DNA of 48,881 nt from Streptomyces sp. NRRL S-31 (GCF_000718775.1 NZ_JOCB01000060.1:1-48881), one strand, 5' to 3'. Numbered from the stretch's first letter, positions 7,074 to 16,314 are shown. The notes: generated from the letters alone by a model not told the origin. Numbers and translations: made by a program.

Positions 7074-8102
7074 GTGATTCGTCACTTGGCGGCGGCATTG
7101 GTGGCCCTGGCCGTCGGCACCGCCACTCCGGCCGAGGCGACACCCGGTCTCGTGCCCGCCGCCGACCGCGAGGTCGTCTTCACGGCCGACGGAACGACCG
7201 CGTACGGCACCCTGCACGTTCCCGAGCATCGTGCAGGGCAACGGCTGCGGGCGGCTCTGCTGCTGCCGGGCAGCGGCCCCACCGACCGCGACGGCGACCA
7301 ACCGCCCGGGGCGGCACCGGACACACTGGCACAGTTGGCCGACACGCTCGGCGGGGACGCGATCGCCACGCTGCGATTCGACAAGTACGGCACCGGCCGC
7401 ACCGGACTCGGCGCCTATCGGGACCACCCGGAAGAACTCGACTACCCCGCATTCGTCCGGCAGGCACGGGCCGCGTACGAGTCATTGCGCGATCAGCCGG
7501 AGACCAACCCACACGGGCTGCTGGTCGTCGGGCACAGCGAGGGCGCGATGACGGCAATGCTGCTGGGCGGTACCGTCCGCCCGCGCCCGACCGGTCTGGC
7601 GCTTCTGCAACCGCAGGCGATCCGCCTGCTGGACCTGGTCGCGCTCCAGCTCAAGGACCAGGTCGCCGAAGCGACCCGGCAGGGCCAGTTCACGCCGGAG
7701 CAGCAACGGGCGGTCAACGCGGCCGTCGACGCAGCCGTCTCCTCCCTGCGCGGGAACCGACCGGTCGACACCACCGACCTGCCCCCGCCGGTCGCCCGGC
7801 TGTTCGAGGCGTTCCAAGGCCCCGACGCCCGGTTCGTGAAAAGCGACGACGCCGTCTACCCACCGGACACCACCACCGCACTCCGGCCCGGGACGAAGGT
7901 GCTGCTGACGTGCGGCACCAATGACGTCCAGATCCCCTGTGTCACGACGAACGCCCTGACGACCGCCCTGCGCCACGCGCATGCGGGTGGACCGGGCCGA
8001 GTGGCGTTGCCGGGAGTGGACCATCTGATGCACGACTTCGACCATCCGAACACGCTCGCGCCGCCCGTACTCGACGCCCTGCGCCGGTTCGCTCGGCACT
8101 GA
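7074..8102 (+). CDS. Secreted alpha/beta hydrolase
   Basis: 342 residues from GTG 7074, which has GGGGGAAGG just upstream. An ATG at 7047 inside the previous gene is possible but would break the signal peptide. Residues 1-22 (VIRHLAAALVALAVGTATPAEA) form a Sec signal. The oxyanion region LLLPGSGPTDRDG, the nucleophile elbow GHSEGA (Ser about 155) and the late motif GVDHLMHDFDH with the catalytic His mark a serine hydrolase of the prolyl-oligopeptidase/esterase-like type. The only two cysteines besides the signal region (CGTNDVQIPC) could form a disulfide. It is the third gene of the TetR operon. Confidence 0.85.
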   Translation: MIRHLAAALVALAVGTATPAEATPGLVPAADREVVFTADGTTAYGTLHVPEHRAGQRLRAALLLPGSGPTDRDGDQPPGAAPDTLAQLADTLGGDAIATLRFDKYGTGRTGLGAYRDHPEELDYPAFVRQARAAYESLRDQPETNPHGLLVVGHSEGAMTAMLLGGTVRPRPTGLALLQPQAIRLLDLVALQLKDQVAEATRQGQFTPEQQRAVNAAVDAAVSSLRGNRPVDTTDLPPPVARLFEAFQGPDARFVKSDDAVYPPDTTTALRPGTKVLLTCGTNDVQIPCVTTNALTTALRHAHAGGPGRVALPGVDHLMHDFDHPNTLAPPVLDALRRFARH

Positions 8103-8223
8103 CGCCGACCGAGCACGTCCCCCGACTTCCGTGCTCTGGCCGCTGGCGGCCCATCGGGACCGGCACGTCCGTGAGGTCTTCCAAGGCGAGCCCCGTCCCG
8201 CCGCGTCCGGTTGACCGTTCCGC

Positions 8224-9120
8224 CTAGGAGGCCGACCGGTCACCTGCCCAGGGGATCAGCGGAACTCCGGGGAGGGGAGCCGTGGTGGTCAGCAGGCGCA
8301 GGGCCGCGTCCGACGGGGTGCCGGGCTCGGCCGTGTAGGCGATCATCCGCTGGCCCGCGGAGCCCGGCAGGCACAGGTTCTCGAAGCCCAACTCCAGTGT
8401 GCCGACCTCCGGATGGCGCAGCGACTTGCTCCCCGAGGCGCAGGTACGCACCGGATGCCGGGCCCACAGGGCGGTGAACTCCTCGCTCTGGATGGACAAC
8501 CGGCCGATCAGCTCGGCCAGCGCCCGGTCGTCGGGGTGCCGGCCGGCGGCCAGTCGCAGGGAGGCGACCGCGAGGTGGGCTTCCTCCGTCCAGTCGGTGT
8601 ACCGCTCCCGGTACCGCTCGTCCAGGAACAGCATCCGGATCAGGTTGGGCCGGTCCGCGGGCGTGTCCGGGCCGTCCCACGGCAGGTGCGCGGCGAGCAG
8701 GGCGTGACCGGGCCGGTTCCAGGCCAGGACGTCGCCCCGCCGGTCCAGGATGAGGGCGGGCACGTCCGTCATGGCCGCGAGCAGCCGGCGGGCCGACGCG
8801 GTGGCGTGCTCGGCGCGCGGCGCGGCGGGACGGCGCCGGGCGGCGGGCCGGGCCAGGTCCCTGAGGTGGGCGCTCTCGTCCTCGGTGAGCCGCAGGGTGC
8901 GGGCGATCGCGTCCAGCACGGAGTCCGAGACACCGGCCGCGCGGCCCTGTTCCAGGCGGGTGTAGTGGGTGATGCTGACGCCCGCGAGCAGGGCCAGCTC
9001 CTCGCGGCGGAGTCCGGCGACGCGGCGCCGGGCGGGCGCGGTCGCGATGCCGACGTCCTCCGGCCGTACCGCGGCACGGCGGGACTTGAGGAAGTCTCCC
9101 AGCTCGGACCACGCGTCCAT
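8224..9120 (-). CDS. XRE-family regulator with MmyB-like ligand domain
   Basis: 298 residues, ATG 9120 with GGAGG upstream. N-terminal helix-turn-helix at about residues 10-75 (LGDFLKSRRAAV..., RRRVAGLRREELALLAGVS, THYTRLEQGRAAGVSDSVLDA). The rest is the PAS-like MmyB ligand domain (ALILDRRGDVLAWNRPGHALL, LFLDERYRERYTDW, GTLELGFENLCLPG). Proteins of this type typically control a divergent oxidoreductase or transporter; here the divergent neighbour is a DHA2 efflux pump. A palindrome sits between the two genes. Confidence 0.9.
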   Translation of the reverse strand: MDAWSELGDFLKSRRAAVRPEDVGIATAPARRRVAGLRREELALLAGVSITHYTRLEQGRAAGVSDSVLDAIARTLRLTEDESAHLRDLARPAARRRPAAPRAEHATASARRLLAAMTDVPALILDRRGDVLAWNRPGHALLAAHLPWDGPDTPADRPNLIRMLFLDERYRERYTDWTEEAHLAVASLRLAAGRHPDDRALAELIGRLSIQSEEFTALWARHPVRTCASGSKSLRHPEVGTLELGFENLCLPGSAGQRMIAYTAEPGTPSDAALRLLTTTAPLPGVPLIPWAGDRSAS

Positions 9121-9198
9121 GGGTGCCTCCGGGGTGGGGCGGTCGGGGTGGGCGGTCGGGGTCCATCCTGCCGTCCCGGACGCGCGTACGGGACGCCC

Positions 9199-9225
9199 GA
9201 GGGTGGTCATGGCGTGACCACCCTC
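9199..9225. promoter_or_regulatory. 11-bp inverted repeat, probable operator of the XRE/MFS pair
   Basis: GAGGGTGGTCA (9199-9209) and TGACCACCCTC (9215-9225) are perfect complements separated by TGGCG. The site lies in the 199-bp divergent intergenic region and is the only strong symmetric element there, so it is the natural candidate for the adjacent XRE regulator. Confidence 0.7.
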
Positions 9226-9319
9226 CGGCCGGCCGGTCGTACGGGGGTGCTGGCTGGGACGGCCGGCCCGGACGAGCGTGGCTCCCGGCAACTCCGCCGT
9301 ACAGAGGGGACCACCTTCC

Positions 9320-10732
9320 ATGTCCGTCACAGCGACCGGATCGGCCGGTGCCACCGCCGTGCTGACCCCCCGGCTCCGCCTGGTGCTGGTGCTGCTGCTC
9401 GCGGCCCAGTTCATGCTGGCCGTGGACTTCTCCATCCTGAACGTCGCCCTGCCGGTGATCGGGGCCGGCCTGGGCTTCCCGCTCGCCCGTCTCCAGTGGA
9501 TCGGCACGGCGTTCGCGCTGTGCGCGGCCGGCTTCACCCTGCTGTTCGGGCGGGTCGCCGACCTCTTCGGCCGCCGCCGGCTCTTCCTCGGCGGTCTCGT
9601 CGTCCTCGGCGCGGCCTCGCTGGCGGGCGGGCTGGCGCGGAGCCCGGAGGTGCTGATCGCGGCCCGGGTGTTCCAGGGACTGGCCACCGCGGCGGTGACC
9701 CCCGCCGGGCTCTCGCTGCTGACGACGTCCTTCCCGGAGGGCCCGCTGCGGGAGAAGGCGCTCGGCCTGAACGGGGCGCTGATGTCGGCCGGGTTCACCA
9801 CCGGCGCGGTCCTCGGCGGCCTGCTCACCGACCTGCTCTCCTGGCGCTGGGCCTTCTTCGTCAACGTGCCCGTGGTCCTCGCCGTGCTCCTCGTCGCGCC
9901 CTCGGTCATCGCCGAGTCGCGGCCCGCGCGGCGGCCGGGCCTGGACGTGCCGGGCGCCGTCACGGTGACCCTCGGACTGCTGGCGGTGATCCTCGGTCTG
10001 ACGCAGGCCGGCGAGCACGGCTGGGGGGCGCCGGACGCGCTGCTGCCGCTGGCGGCCGGGGTGGTGCTGCTGGCGGTGTTCGGGGCGGTGGAGCGCCGGG
10101 TGTCCGCGCCGCTGGTGCCGCCGCACGTCCTGGGCAGGCGGACGGTGGCGTGGGGCAACGCCGCCGGGCTGATCGCGTTCCTCACCGAGACGTCCCTGGT
10201 GTTCCTGCTGACCCTCTACCTCCAGGAGGTGCTCGGGTTCTCCCCGCTGGCCGCCGGGCTGTCGTTCGGCGTGCTGGGCGCCGGGACCGTCGTCGGCGGC
10301 ACCGTCGCCCCACGGCTGATCGGCCGGCTCGGCGCGACCCGGGTGCTGCTGGCCGGCGGCCTGGTCCAGGCCCTGTTCACCGCGGCCCTGCTCGGGCTCG
10401 GCACCGGCCGTTCCTCGCTGTGGCTGCTGCTGACCGCCACCTTCGCGGGCGGTGTGGGCAACATGCTGGTCATCGTCGGCTTCATGGTGACCGCCACGTC
10501 CGGTCTCGCCGACCGGGAGCAGGGTCTGGCCACCGGGCTGGCGACGATGACCCAGCAGATCGGGATCACCATGGGCACGCCGGTGATGAGCGCCGTCGCC
10601 ACCGCCGCCATGACCGGTACGGGCGCCGCGGCCGTCCTCGGCGGGCTGAAGACGGCGATCGCGCTGAACGCGGCGCTCGTGCTCCTCGGCACCCTGTCCG
10701 GGGCGGTGTTCCTCCGGAACCGGGCGCGGTGA
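9320..10732 (+). CDS. MFS transporter, DHA2 (14-helix drug efflux) type
   Basis: 470 residues from ATG 9320 (GAGGGGA upstream). Hydrophobic segments throughout fit 14 helices. Motif A-like GRVADLFGRRRLFLGG follows helix 2. AARVFQGLATAAVTPAGLSLL and NGALMSAGFTTGAVLGGLLTDLLSWRW are typical of motif C in EmrB/QacA-type antiporters. It likely exports a toxic small molecule by proton antiport. Divergent from, and probably controlled by, the XRE regulator at 8224-9120. Confidence 0.92.
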   Translation: MSVTATGSAGATAVLTPRLRLVLVLLLAAQFMLAVDFSILNVALPVIGAGLGFPLARLQWIGTAFALCAAGFTLLFGRVADLFGRRRLFLGGLVVLGAASLAGGLARSPEVLIAARVFQGLATAAVTPAGLSLLTTSFPEGPLREKALGLNGALMSAGFTTGAVLGGLLTDLLSWRWAFFVNVPVVLAVLLVAPSVIAESRPARRPGLDVPGAVTVTLGLLAVILGLTQAGEHGWGAPDALLPLAAGVVLLAVFGAVERRVSAPLVPPHVLGRRTVAWGNAAGLIAFLTETSLVFLLTLYLQEVLGFSPLAAGLSFGVLGAGTVVGGTVAPRLIGRLGATRVLLAGGLVQALFTAALLGLGTGRSSLWLLLTATFAGGVGNMLVIVGFMVTATSGLADREQGLATGLATMTQQIGITMGTPVMSAVATAAMTGTGAAAVLGGLKTAIALNAALVLLGTLSGAVFLRNRAR

Positions 10733-10764
10733 CCGGCCCACGAGCGCGGTGACCGGCCCGACCA

Positions 10765-10862
10765 TTCCGGCGCGGACCGTCCCGGCGCGGACCGTCCTAA
10801 CGCGCACCGTCCCGGCGCATACGGCCCCGCTGGTCCCGCGCGGACGGCCCCGCTGGTCCCGC
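10765..10862. repeat. Short GC-rich direct repeats in intergenic region
   Basis: The core GCGCGGACCGTCC occurs twice back to back, then a third variant GCGCACCGTCCC, at a roughly 16-nt period. GGCCCCGCTGGTCCCG is then also duplicated (about 10825-10862). No coding potential or terminator T-run is seen. The region lies between the convergent MFS and M55 peptidase genes. Confidence 0.6.
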
Positions 10863-10884
10863 GCCGGTGATCCGGTCCTCGGCG

Positions 10885-11715
10885 TCAGCAGTACGGCGGC
10901 TGACCGGTGAGCGAGGCCGCCACCCGCATCCACACCCCGAACTGCCGGTACAGCGCGGGCAGCGGCCCGGTGGCCCGGACCGTCCTGCTGTCGTCGGCCG
11001 TCACACCGGGGATGCCGAGCAGGGTGGCCGCGACCGAGGCGGACTGCCAGCGGACGGCGAGGGTGGCCTCGGCCGCGAGCGGCGCGGGCCGGACCGGGGC
11101 GGTGGCGAGTGCCCCGGCCACCGCCTCCTCGATCGCCGCGCGCGCCTCCGCCACCGGCCGCAGCTCGGCCGCGAACCGGTCGTGGGCGTACTTCACCGGG
11201 ACGGTGACGACCGACGCGTCCCACTCCGTCATCTCCGCGCACGCCGCGTCGTCACCCGTGAGGGCCACGACCGGCACCCCCAGGGCCGCCGCCGTGGCAT
11301 GGGCGAGTCCGATCTCGCCGACCGGGCGGCCGTCCAGCCACATGTCCTCGATCTCGTGCCCCATGAAGCTGTGGCTGAGCACGCCCAGAGCGTCGGCCCG
11401 GGAGTGGTAGCCGACGCACAGCGCGGCGTCGTACTCCCCGGTCAGGCCCTCCAGCATGCCCAGCGGCTTGGGCTTGCCGCGCACCAGGCGGGCCGCCGGG
11501 TGCAGGGCCTCGGGGAGGAGGTTGCGCATCCGCCCGTGGGCGTCGTTGACCAGGATGTCGGCCGCGCCGGCGGTCAGCGCGCCCCGTACGGCGGCGTTCA
11601 CGTCCTCGGCCATCAGGGCCCGGCCACGCTCGTAGTCCCGGCCGCCCGGCTGGACGTCCTCGGCGTCGACGAGCCCGGTGACGCCCTCCATGTCCACGCT
11701 GATGTAGATCCGCAC
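10885..11715 (-). CDS. M55 family D-aminopeptidase (DppA-like)
   Basis: 276 residues. The GTG start at 11715 makes the protein begin MRIYISVDMEG, as in B. subtilis DppA. Putative metal ligands are at matching positions: Asp8, Glu10, His60 (NDAHG), His104 (GYHSRA) and Glu134 (VGEIGLA). The family hydrolyses D-amino-acid-containing peptides and may recycle peptidoglycan stem peptides. No good Shine-Dalgarno is seen. TAGGGT ends seven bases before the start, so translation may be leaderless. Divergent from a small membrane protein gene, with the palindrome CCTACGTATCGTAGG at 11735-11749 between them. Confidence 0.88.
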   Translation of the reverse strand: MRIYISVDMEGVTGLVDAEDVQPGGRDYERGRALMAEDVNAAVRGALTAGAADILVNDAHGRMRNLLPEALHPAARLVRGKPKPLGMLEGLTGEYDAALCVGYHSRADALGVLSHSFMGHEIEDMWLDGRPVGEIGLAHATAAALGVPVVALTGDDAACAEMTEWDASVVTVPVKYAHDRFAAELRPVAEARAAIEEAVAGALATAPVRPAPLAAEATLAVRWQSASVAATLLGIPGVTADDSRTVRATGPLPALYRQFGVWMRVAASLTGQPPYC

Positions 11716-11734
11716 GGCGCCGACCCTAGCCGAC

Positions 11735-11749
11735 CCTACGTATCGTAGG
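11735..11749. promoter_or_regulatory. Small palindrome in divergent promoter region
   Basis: CCTACG-TAT-CGTAGG, a 6-bp inverted repeat about 20 bp upstream of the M55 peptidase start. It is a possible regulator site overlapping the promoter. Confidence 0.4.
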
Positions 11750-11804
11750 TTCCCGACCGCCATCAGCCACCGGGCTGTGCTCACGCCTGTTCGACGGGGG
11801 ACCC

Positions 11805-12104
11805 ATGCAGGACATGACGGAGACGGAGTCCGGCGCCGAGGTCTGTGCCCGCAGCCTCGCGCCGACGCTGGCCCTGTTGGTCGTCAGCCTGGTCGTCGCC
11901 GCCGTCGGCGTGTACGAGCTGTGCGGCTTCGGACTGCACAGCCTGGACCGGCGCCCGCACCTGTTCAGCGACGGCCTCGCGACCGGCGGGGTGATCGTCG
12001 CCACGGTGGCGGTGGGGGCGGCGGTGGGGAACCTGGCCTGGATGCTGACGGCGGCCCGGCGCGACGGCGACGGCGACGGCGCGAGGCCGACCGTCGACGG
12101 CTGA
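11805..12104 (+). CDS. Small two-helix membrane protein, function unknown
   Basis: 99 residues, ATG 11805 four bases after GGGGGAC. Two hydrophobic segments, residues about 18-42 (LAPTLALLVVSLVVAAVGVY) and 60-83 (GGVIVATVAVGAAVGNLAWM), joined by the loop CGFGLHSLDRRPHLFSDG. The acidic C-terminus (RRDGDGDGARPTVDG) is probably cytosolic. I do not recognise a family. It is convergent with the sensor kinase gene. Confidence 0.6.
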   Translation: MQDMTETESGAEVCARSLAPTLALLVVSLVVAAVGVYELCGFGLHSLDRRPHLFSDGLATGGVIVATVAVGAAVGNLAWMLTAARRDGDGDGARPTVDG

Positions 12105-12214
12105 CGACCGCTGACGGGAGCTGACGACGGGGCCGGAAGATACGGCAGCCCCACCGAGAACGCCCGGCCCGCCCGTCGGCCGCCGGTACGGCACCGTCCC
12201 GCGGCCGGCCCCCG

Positions 12215-13654
12215 TCAGCCGTCGGTACCCGCGTCGCCCGCGAGCCCGCCGCCCACCGTGAACCCGATGACCGATCCGCCGCCCTCGCGCCGGCAGGCGA
12301 ACGGCGCTCCGCCGTGGGCCAGGGCCACCTCCCGCACGATGGACAGGCCGAGGCCGGAGCCGGGCAGCGAGCGGGCGTCGGCGGCGCGGTAGAAGCGGTC
12401 GAAGATGCGGACGAGGTCGCCGTCGGCGATCCCGGGCCCCCGGTCCAGCACCTCCACCCGCACCGTGCCCGGCCGGGCCGGACCGGTGACGCCGACCTGG
12501 ATCGGCCCCTTGCCGTCCGGGTCGAACTTGGCCGCGTTCTCGACCAGGTTGGAGATGGCCCGCTGGAGCATCCCGGGCCGTCCGTGGGTCGTGGTGTCGC
12601 CGCTGGCGCGCAGCACGACGTCCCGGCCGGTGCGGCGCCGGGCCAGCCCGACGACGTCCTCGGCGAGGTCGGCGAGGTCCACCCGCTGGGGCGGCTCGGC
12701 GTCGGACTGCCCGGCGGCGAGGTCGACCAGCTCGTTGACCAGGTCGGTCAGCTCCCTCGCCTCCTGGGAGAGGTCGGCGACCAGGTCCTCCCGGGTGGCG
12801 GGCGGGAGTTCGTCGATCCGGCGCAGCAGCGAGATGTTGGTGCGCAGGGAGGTGAGCGGGGTGCGCAGCTCGTGGCCCGCGTCCTGCACCAGCCTGCGCT
12901 GGTCCTCCTCCGACTGCGCGAGCCGTCCCAGCATCCGGTCGAAGGCGCGGCCCAGCCGTCCCACCTCGTCCAGCCCGGCCACCGGCACCTGGATGCCGAG
13001 CTGCCGGGTGCGGGCGACGTTCTCGGCGGCGGAGGTGAGGACCACCAGGCGGCGGGTGATCCGCCGGGCCAGCCACCAGCCGAACAGCCCGGCCGCCACC
13101 ACGACCGCGACCATCAGGATCAGCGTCCGCCGCTGGAGCGCCCGCAGCAGGTCCTCGGTGTCGCTGAACTCCTGCGCGACCTGGACCGCGCCCCGCCCGT
13201 CGCCGAGCGAGACGGTGGCGATGCGGAACAGGTCCTGGTCCACCCGTACGTCCTTGTGCTGGACGACGTCCCCGGCCGGGCGCGCCACGGCCATCGCCCG
13301 GTCCCGGGAGGTGACGGGCAGCACCGGGCTGCCGTGGTCGACGATCTGCCCCCGCGCGCCGAGCACCTGGACGTCGGTGCGGGCGGGGCGGACCAGGTCG
13401 TGTCCGGGGCGGGAGGAGGAGAAGTCCTCGGGGCCCATCGTCTGCTGCCGCACCTCGTCCCGTACGTCCCGCACGACCTGGGTGAACACCGACTGCTGGT
13501 CGACGCGGACGAGCCGCGCGGCGGAGTTGTACGACAGGATGCCGACGAGGATCGTGACGACGGCGGTGACGGCCGCGAAGGAGACCGCGAAGGTGGTGCG
13601 CAGGGAGACCAGCTTCGGCCGGGGGCCGGCCGGCAGCCGCCAGCGGCGGCCCAT
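12215..13654 (-). CDS. Sensor histidine kinase (MprB-like) of a two-component system
   Basis: 479 residues. Membrane segments at about residues 18-42 and 178-196 flank an extracytoplasmic sensor domain of roughly 130 residues. HAMP follows (RRITRRLVVLTSAAENVA...DEVGRLGRAFDRML), then the H-box AGHELRTPLTSL (phospho-acceptor His261), N-box NLVENAAKFD and G-boxes DRGPGI and GSGLGLSIV. The architecture is closest to actinobacterial MprB-type envelope-stress kinases. Its ATG follows the regulator's TAG stop with no gap (TAGATG), so the two are translationally coupled. The stimulus is unknown. Confidence 0.93.
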   Translation of the reverse strand: MGRRWRLPAGPRPKLVSLRTTFAVSFAAVTAVVTILVGILSYNSAARLVRVDQQSVFTQVVRDVRDEVRQQTMGPEDFSSSRPGHDLVRPARTDVQVLGARGQIVDHGSPVLPVTSRDRAMAVARPAGDVVQHKDVRVDQDLFRIATVSLGDGRGAVQVAQEFSDTEDLLRALQRRTLILMVAVVVAAGLFGWWLARRITRRLVVLTSAAENVARTRQLGIQVPVAGLDEVGRLGRAFDRMLGRLAQSEEDQRRLVQDAGHELRTPLTSLRTNISLLRRIDELPPATREDLVADLSQEARELTDLVNELVDLAAGQSDAEPPQRVDLADLAEDVVGLARRRTGRDVVLRASGDTTTHGRPGMLQRAISNLVENAAKFDPDGKGPIQVGVTGPARPGTVRVEVLDRGPGIADGDLVRIFDRFYRAADARSLPGSGLGLSIVREVALAHGGAPFACRREGGGSVIGFTVGGGLAGDAGTDG

Positions 13655-14377
13655 CTAGTCCTCCCGGAGCACGTAACCCACGCCGCGCACGGTGTGGATC
13701 AGCTGCGGGGCGCCGGGCTCGTCCAGCTTGCGGCGCAGGTAGCCGACGTAGACGGCGAGGTTCTTGGAGCCGGGGCCGAAGTCGTAGCCCCAGATCCGGT
13801 CGTAGATCGTGGAGTGGTCGAGCACGATGCCCGCGTTGCGCACCAGCAGTTCCAGCAGCTCGAACTCGGTGCGGGTCAGCTCCAGCTCGCGCCGGCCGCG
13901 CCAGGCGCGCCGGGCCTGGAGGTCCATGCGCAGACCGGCCGCCTCCAGCAGCCGGTCGGAGACCTGCGCCTCCCGCACCGGGCTCTCCGGGCTCCCGCCG
14001 GCGGGCGCGGGGCTGGTCCGGCGCAGCAGGGCGCGCAGCCGGGCGAAGACCTCCTCGACGTCGAACGGCTTGACCACGTAGTCGTCGGCGCCCGCGTCCA
14101 GGCCCGCGATGCGGTCGGCGGTCTCCACCAGGGCGGTGAGCATCAGGATGGGGGTGCGGTCGCCCTCGGCGCGCAGGACGCGGCAGACCTGGAGGCCGTC
14201 GATGCCCGGCATCATCACGTCCAGGACGAGGACGTCCGGCGGGTTCCTGTGGGTCTGCGCCAGCGCTTCCACGCCGTCGGCGACCGCCGTCACGTCGTAC
14301 CCCTCCAGCGTCAGGGCACGCTCCAGGGCATGACGGATGGCGCGGTCGTCTTCGGCGAGCAGCACAGTCTGGGGCAC
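13655..14377 (-). CDS. OmpR/PhoB-type response regulator (MprA-like)
   Basis: 240 residues. The receiver domain has the acidic pocket (AEDD), phospho-acceptor Asp53 (VLDVMMPG), the switch TAL and Lys of VVKPFD. The C-terminal winged helix (LELTRTEFELLELLVRNAG, SKNLAVYVGYLRRKLD, LIHTVRGVGYVL) binds DNA. A Pro/Ser linker of about 20 residues joins the two. It is first in the operon and immediately abuts its kinase gene. Confidence 0.95.
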   Translation of the reverse strand: MPQTVLLAEDDRAIRHALERALTLEGYDVTAVADGVEALAQTHRNPPDVLVLDVMMPGIDGLQVCRVLRAEGDRTPILMLTALVETADRIAGLDAGADDYVVKPFDVEEVFARLRALLRRTSPAPAGGSPESPVREAQVSDRLLEAAGLRMDLQARRAWRGRRELELTRTEFELLELLVRNAGIVLDHSTIYDRIWGYDFGPGSKNLAVYVGYLRRKLDEPGAPQLIHTVRGVGYVLRED

Positions 14378-14402
14378 GTCACCAGTCTGCCAAGGCTCCC
14401 GG

Positions 14403-14492
14403 CGGTCCGGCCGGGCTCGCCGGACCGACGATCACCCTTTTTACCGGCCTCTCACCGGGACCGGCCCCGGCCGGCCCGCGTGGGCGGGCCGG
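14403..14492 (-). terminator. Two GC hairpins after the FMN reductase gene
   Basis: CGGTCCGGC/GCCGGACCG (14403-14411, 14419-14427) and CCGGCCCGC/GCGGGCCGG (14471-14479, 14484-14492) lie between the reductase stop and the response regulator gene. They are strong stems without a U-tract, typical of Streptomyces terminators. Confidence 0.45.
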
Positions 14493-14509
14493 GTGGGCCG
14501 GGGGGAGGG

Positions 14510-15094
14510 TCAGCTCCGCAGCGCGGCGAGCTGCTCGGCGAAGGGCACCACCGTGTCCTCGGTCCGCCGGGCGGCCAGCGGCAGCAGCGCGGCCAGCTCC
14601 CCCGCCGCCCGGTCGATCCGCTCGGCGAGACCTTCCGCGCCCCAGTCCTCGGAGGCGGCGTACACGGCCGTCGGCACGATCACGGCCCGCAGGTAGGCGA
14701 AGAGCGGACGCAGGGCGTGCTCCAGCACCAGCGAGTGCCGTCCCGAACCGCCGGTCGCGGCGATCAGCACCGGCTTGCCCGCCAGCGCGTCCTTGTCGAG
14801 CACGTCGAAGAACGACTTGAACAGCCCGCTGTACGACGCGCTGAACACCGGGGTGACGACGATCAGTCCGTCGGCCCCCGCCACCGCGTCCTGCGCGGCG
14901 GTCAGGGCCTTCCCGGCGAACCCGTTGGTGAAGTTGTGCGCGATCTCGACGGCGAGGTCGCGCAGCTCCACCACCTGGATGTCGACCGGCTCGGTCCGGC
15001 CGACCGCGGCGGCCAGCCGGTCGGCCAGCAGCCGGGTGGAGGACGGGACGCTCAGTCCCGCCGAGACGACGACGAGCTTCCTGCGGTCGGTCAT
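14510..15094 (-). CDS. NAD(P)H-dependent FMN reductase (CE1759-type)
   Basis: 194 residues. The flavodoxin-like fold starts with [22 protein letters not shown]. The [20 protein letters not shown] motif is typical of NADPH:FMN reductases (FMN phosphate and isoalloxazine contacts). [21 protein letters not shown] follows. It should supply reduced FMN to the LLM monooxygenase encoded just upstream, with which its start overlaps by four bases (ATGA). Confidence 0.92.
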   Translation of the reverse strand: MTDRRKLVVVSAGLSVPSSTRLLADRLAAAVGRTEPVDIQVVELRDLAVEIAHNFTNGFAGKALTAAQDAVAGADGLIVVTPVFSASYSGLFKSFFDVLDKDALAGKPVLIAATGGSGRHSLVLEHALRPLFAYLRAVIVPTAVYAASEDWGAEGLAERIDRAAGELAALLPLAARRTEDTVVPFAEQLAALRS

Positions 15095-16176
15095 ACGGTT
15101 GCCGCCTCCTTCGCGGTGAGCAGGGACTGGTGGGTCGGGGCCTCCGGCACGTCCGCCGGGCGGCCCTTGGCGAACTCCTCGCGCAGCACCGGCACGACCT
15201 CCTCGCCGAGCAGGTCGAGCTGCTCCAGCACGGTCTTCAGCGGCAGTCCCGCGTGGTCCATCAGGAACAGCTGGCGCTGGTAGTCGCCGGCGTACTCGCG
15301 GAAGGACAGGGTCCGCTCGATCACCTGCTGCGGCGAGCCGACGGTCAGCGGGGTCTGCTCGGTGAAGTCCTCCAGGGAGGGTCCGTGGCCGTAGACCGGC
15401 GCGTTGTCGAAGTACGGCCGGAACTCGCGCACCGCGTCCTGGGAGTTCTTCCGCATGAACGCCTGGCCGCCCAGGCCGACGATGGCCTGCTCGGGCGTGC
15501 CGTGCCCGTAGTGGGCGTAGCGCTTCCGGTAGAACTCGACCATCCGCTTGGTGTGCTCGGCGGGCCAGAAGATGTTGTTGTGGAAGAAGCCGTCACCGTA
15601 GTACGCGGCCTGCTCGGCGATCTCCGGGGAGCGGATGGAGCCGTGCCAGACGAACGGCGGTACGTCGTCCAGCGGGCGCGGGGTGGAGGTGAAGCCCTGG
15701 AGCGGCGTGCGGAACTTGCCCTCCCAGTCGACGACCTCCTCGGTCCACAGGCGGCGCAGCAGGGCGTAGTTCTCGACGGCGAGGTTGATGCCCTCCCGGA
15801 TGTCCTTGCCGAACCAGGGGTAGACCGGGCCGGTGTTGCCGCGGCCCATCATCAGGTCCACGCGCCCGTCGGCCAGGTGCTGGAGCATCGCGTAGTCCTC
15901 CGCGATCTTCACCGGGTCGTTGGTGGTGATCAGCGTGGTGGACGTGGAGAGGATCAGCCGCTCCGTGCGGGCCGCTATGTAGCCGAGCATGGTCGTCGGC
16001 GACGACGGCACGAACGGCGGGTTGTGGTGCTCGCCCATCGCGAAGACGTCCAGACCGACCTCTTCGGCCTTCTGCGCGATGGCGACCATCGCCTTGATCC
16101 GCTCGCCCTCGGTCGGCGTACGTCCCGTGGTCGGGTCCGGCGTGACGTCACCGACCGTGAAGATCCCGAACTGCAT
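15091..16176 (-). CDS. LLM-class FMN-dependent monooxygenase (CE1758-type)
   Basis: 361 residues beginning [11 protein letters not shown], a luciferase-like TIM barrel. [27 protein letters not shown] and [26 protein letters not shown] are family signatures. GGAGGG precedes the ATG. It probably hydroxylates or oxidises a small organic substrate with FMNH2 and O2, with flavin supplied by the neighbouring reductase. The pair is known in Corynebacterium and Streptomyces as a conserved unit of unknown substrate. Confidence 0.92.
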   Translation of the reverse strand: MQFGIFTVGDVTPDPTTGRTPTEGERIKAMVAIAQKAEEVGLDVFAMGEHHNPPFVPSSPTTMLGYIAARTERLILSTSTTLITTNDPVKIAEDYAMLQHLADGRVDLMMGRGNTGPVYPWFGKDIREGINLAVENYALLRRLWTEEVVDWEGKFRTPLQGFTSTPRPLDDVPPFVWHGSIRSPEIAEQAAYYGDGFFHNNIFWPAEHTKRMVEFYRKRYAHYGHGTPEQAIVGLGGQAFMRKNSQDAVREFRPYFDNAPVYGHGPSLEDFTEQTPLTVGSPQQVIERTLSFREYAGDYQRQLFLMDHAGLPLKTVLEQLDLLGEEVVPVLREEFAKGRPADVPEAPTHQSLLTAKEAATV

Positions 16177-16196
16177 GGCCGCTCACCCTCCAAGTT

Positions 16197-16214
16197 GTTG
16201 ACGGTTCAACTATA
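16197..16214 (-). promoter_or_regulatory. -10 box with overlapping palindrome upstream of the LLM operon
   Basis: On the minus strand TATAGT (16209-16214) is a good -10 hexamer. It is followed at once by GTTGAACCGTCAAC (16197-16210), an inverted repeat GTTGA-N4-TCAAC that would cover the transcription start. This arrangement suggests repression of the monooxygenase/reductase pair by an unlinked regulator. Confidence 0.6.
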
Positions 16215-16314
16215 CCCCTCCAACGGCCACCCCTCTCCACGTATTCCGCCCCCCGGCCGTGCCCCGCGAAACCCGGCGCCCGGGGGCGCGGCCGGCGCGT
16301 GCGAAGCTGCCCCC

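Noticed and set aside
8240..11242. A 1000-codon open frame on the minus strand
   Set aside because: Repetitive Arg/Gly/Ala translation opposite well-supported genes; an artefact of extreme GC3 bias.
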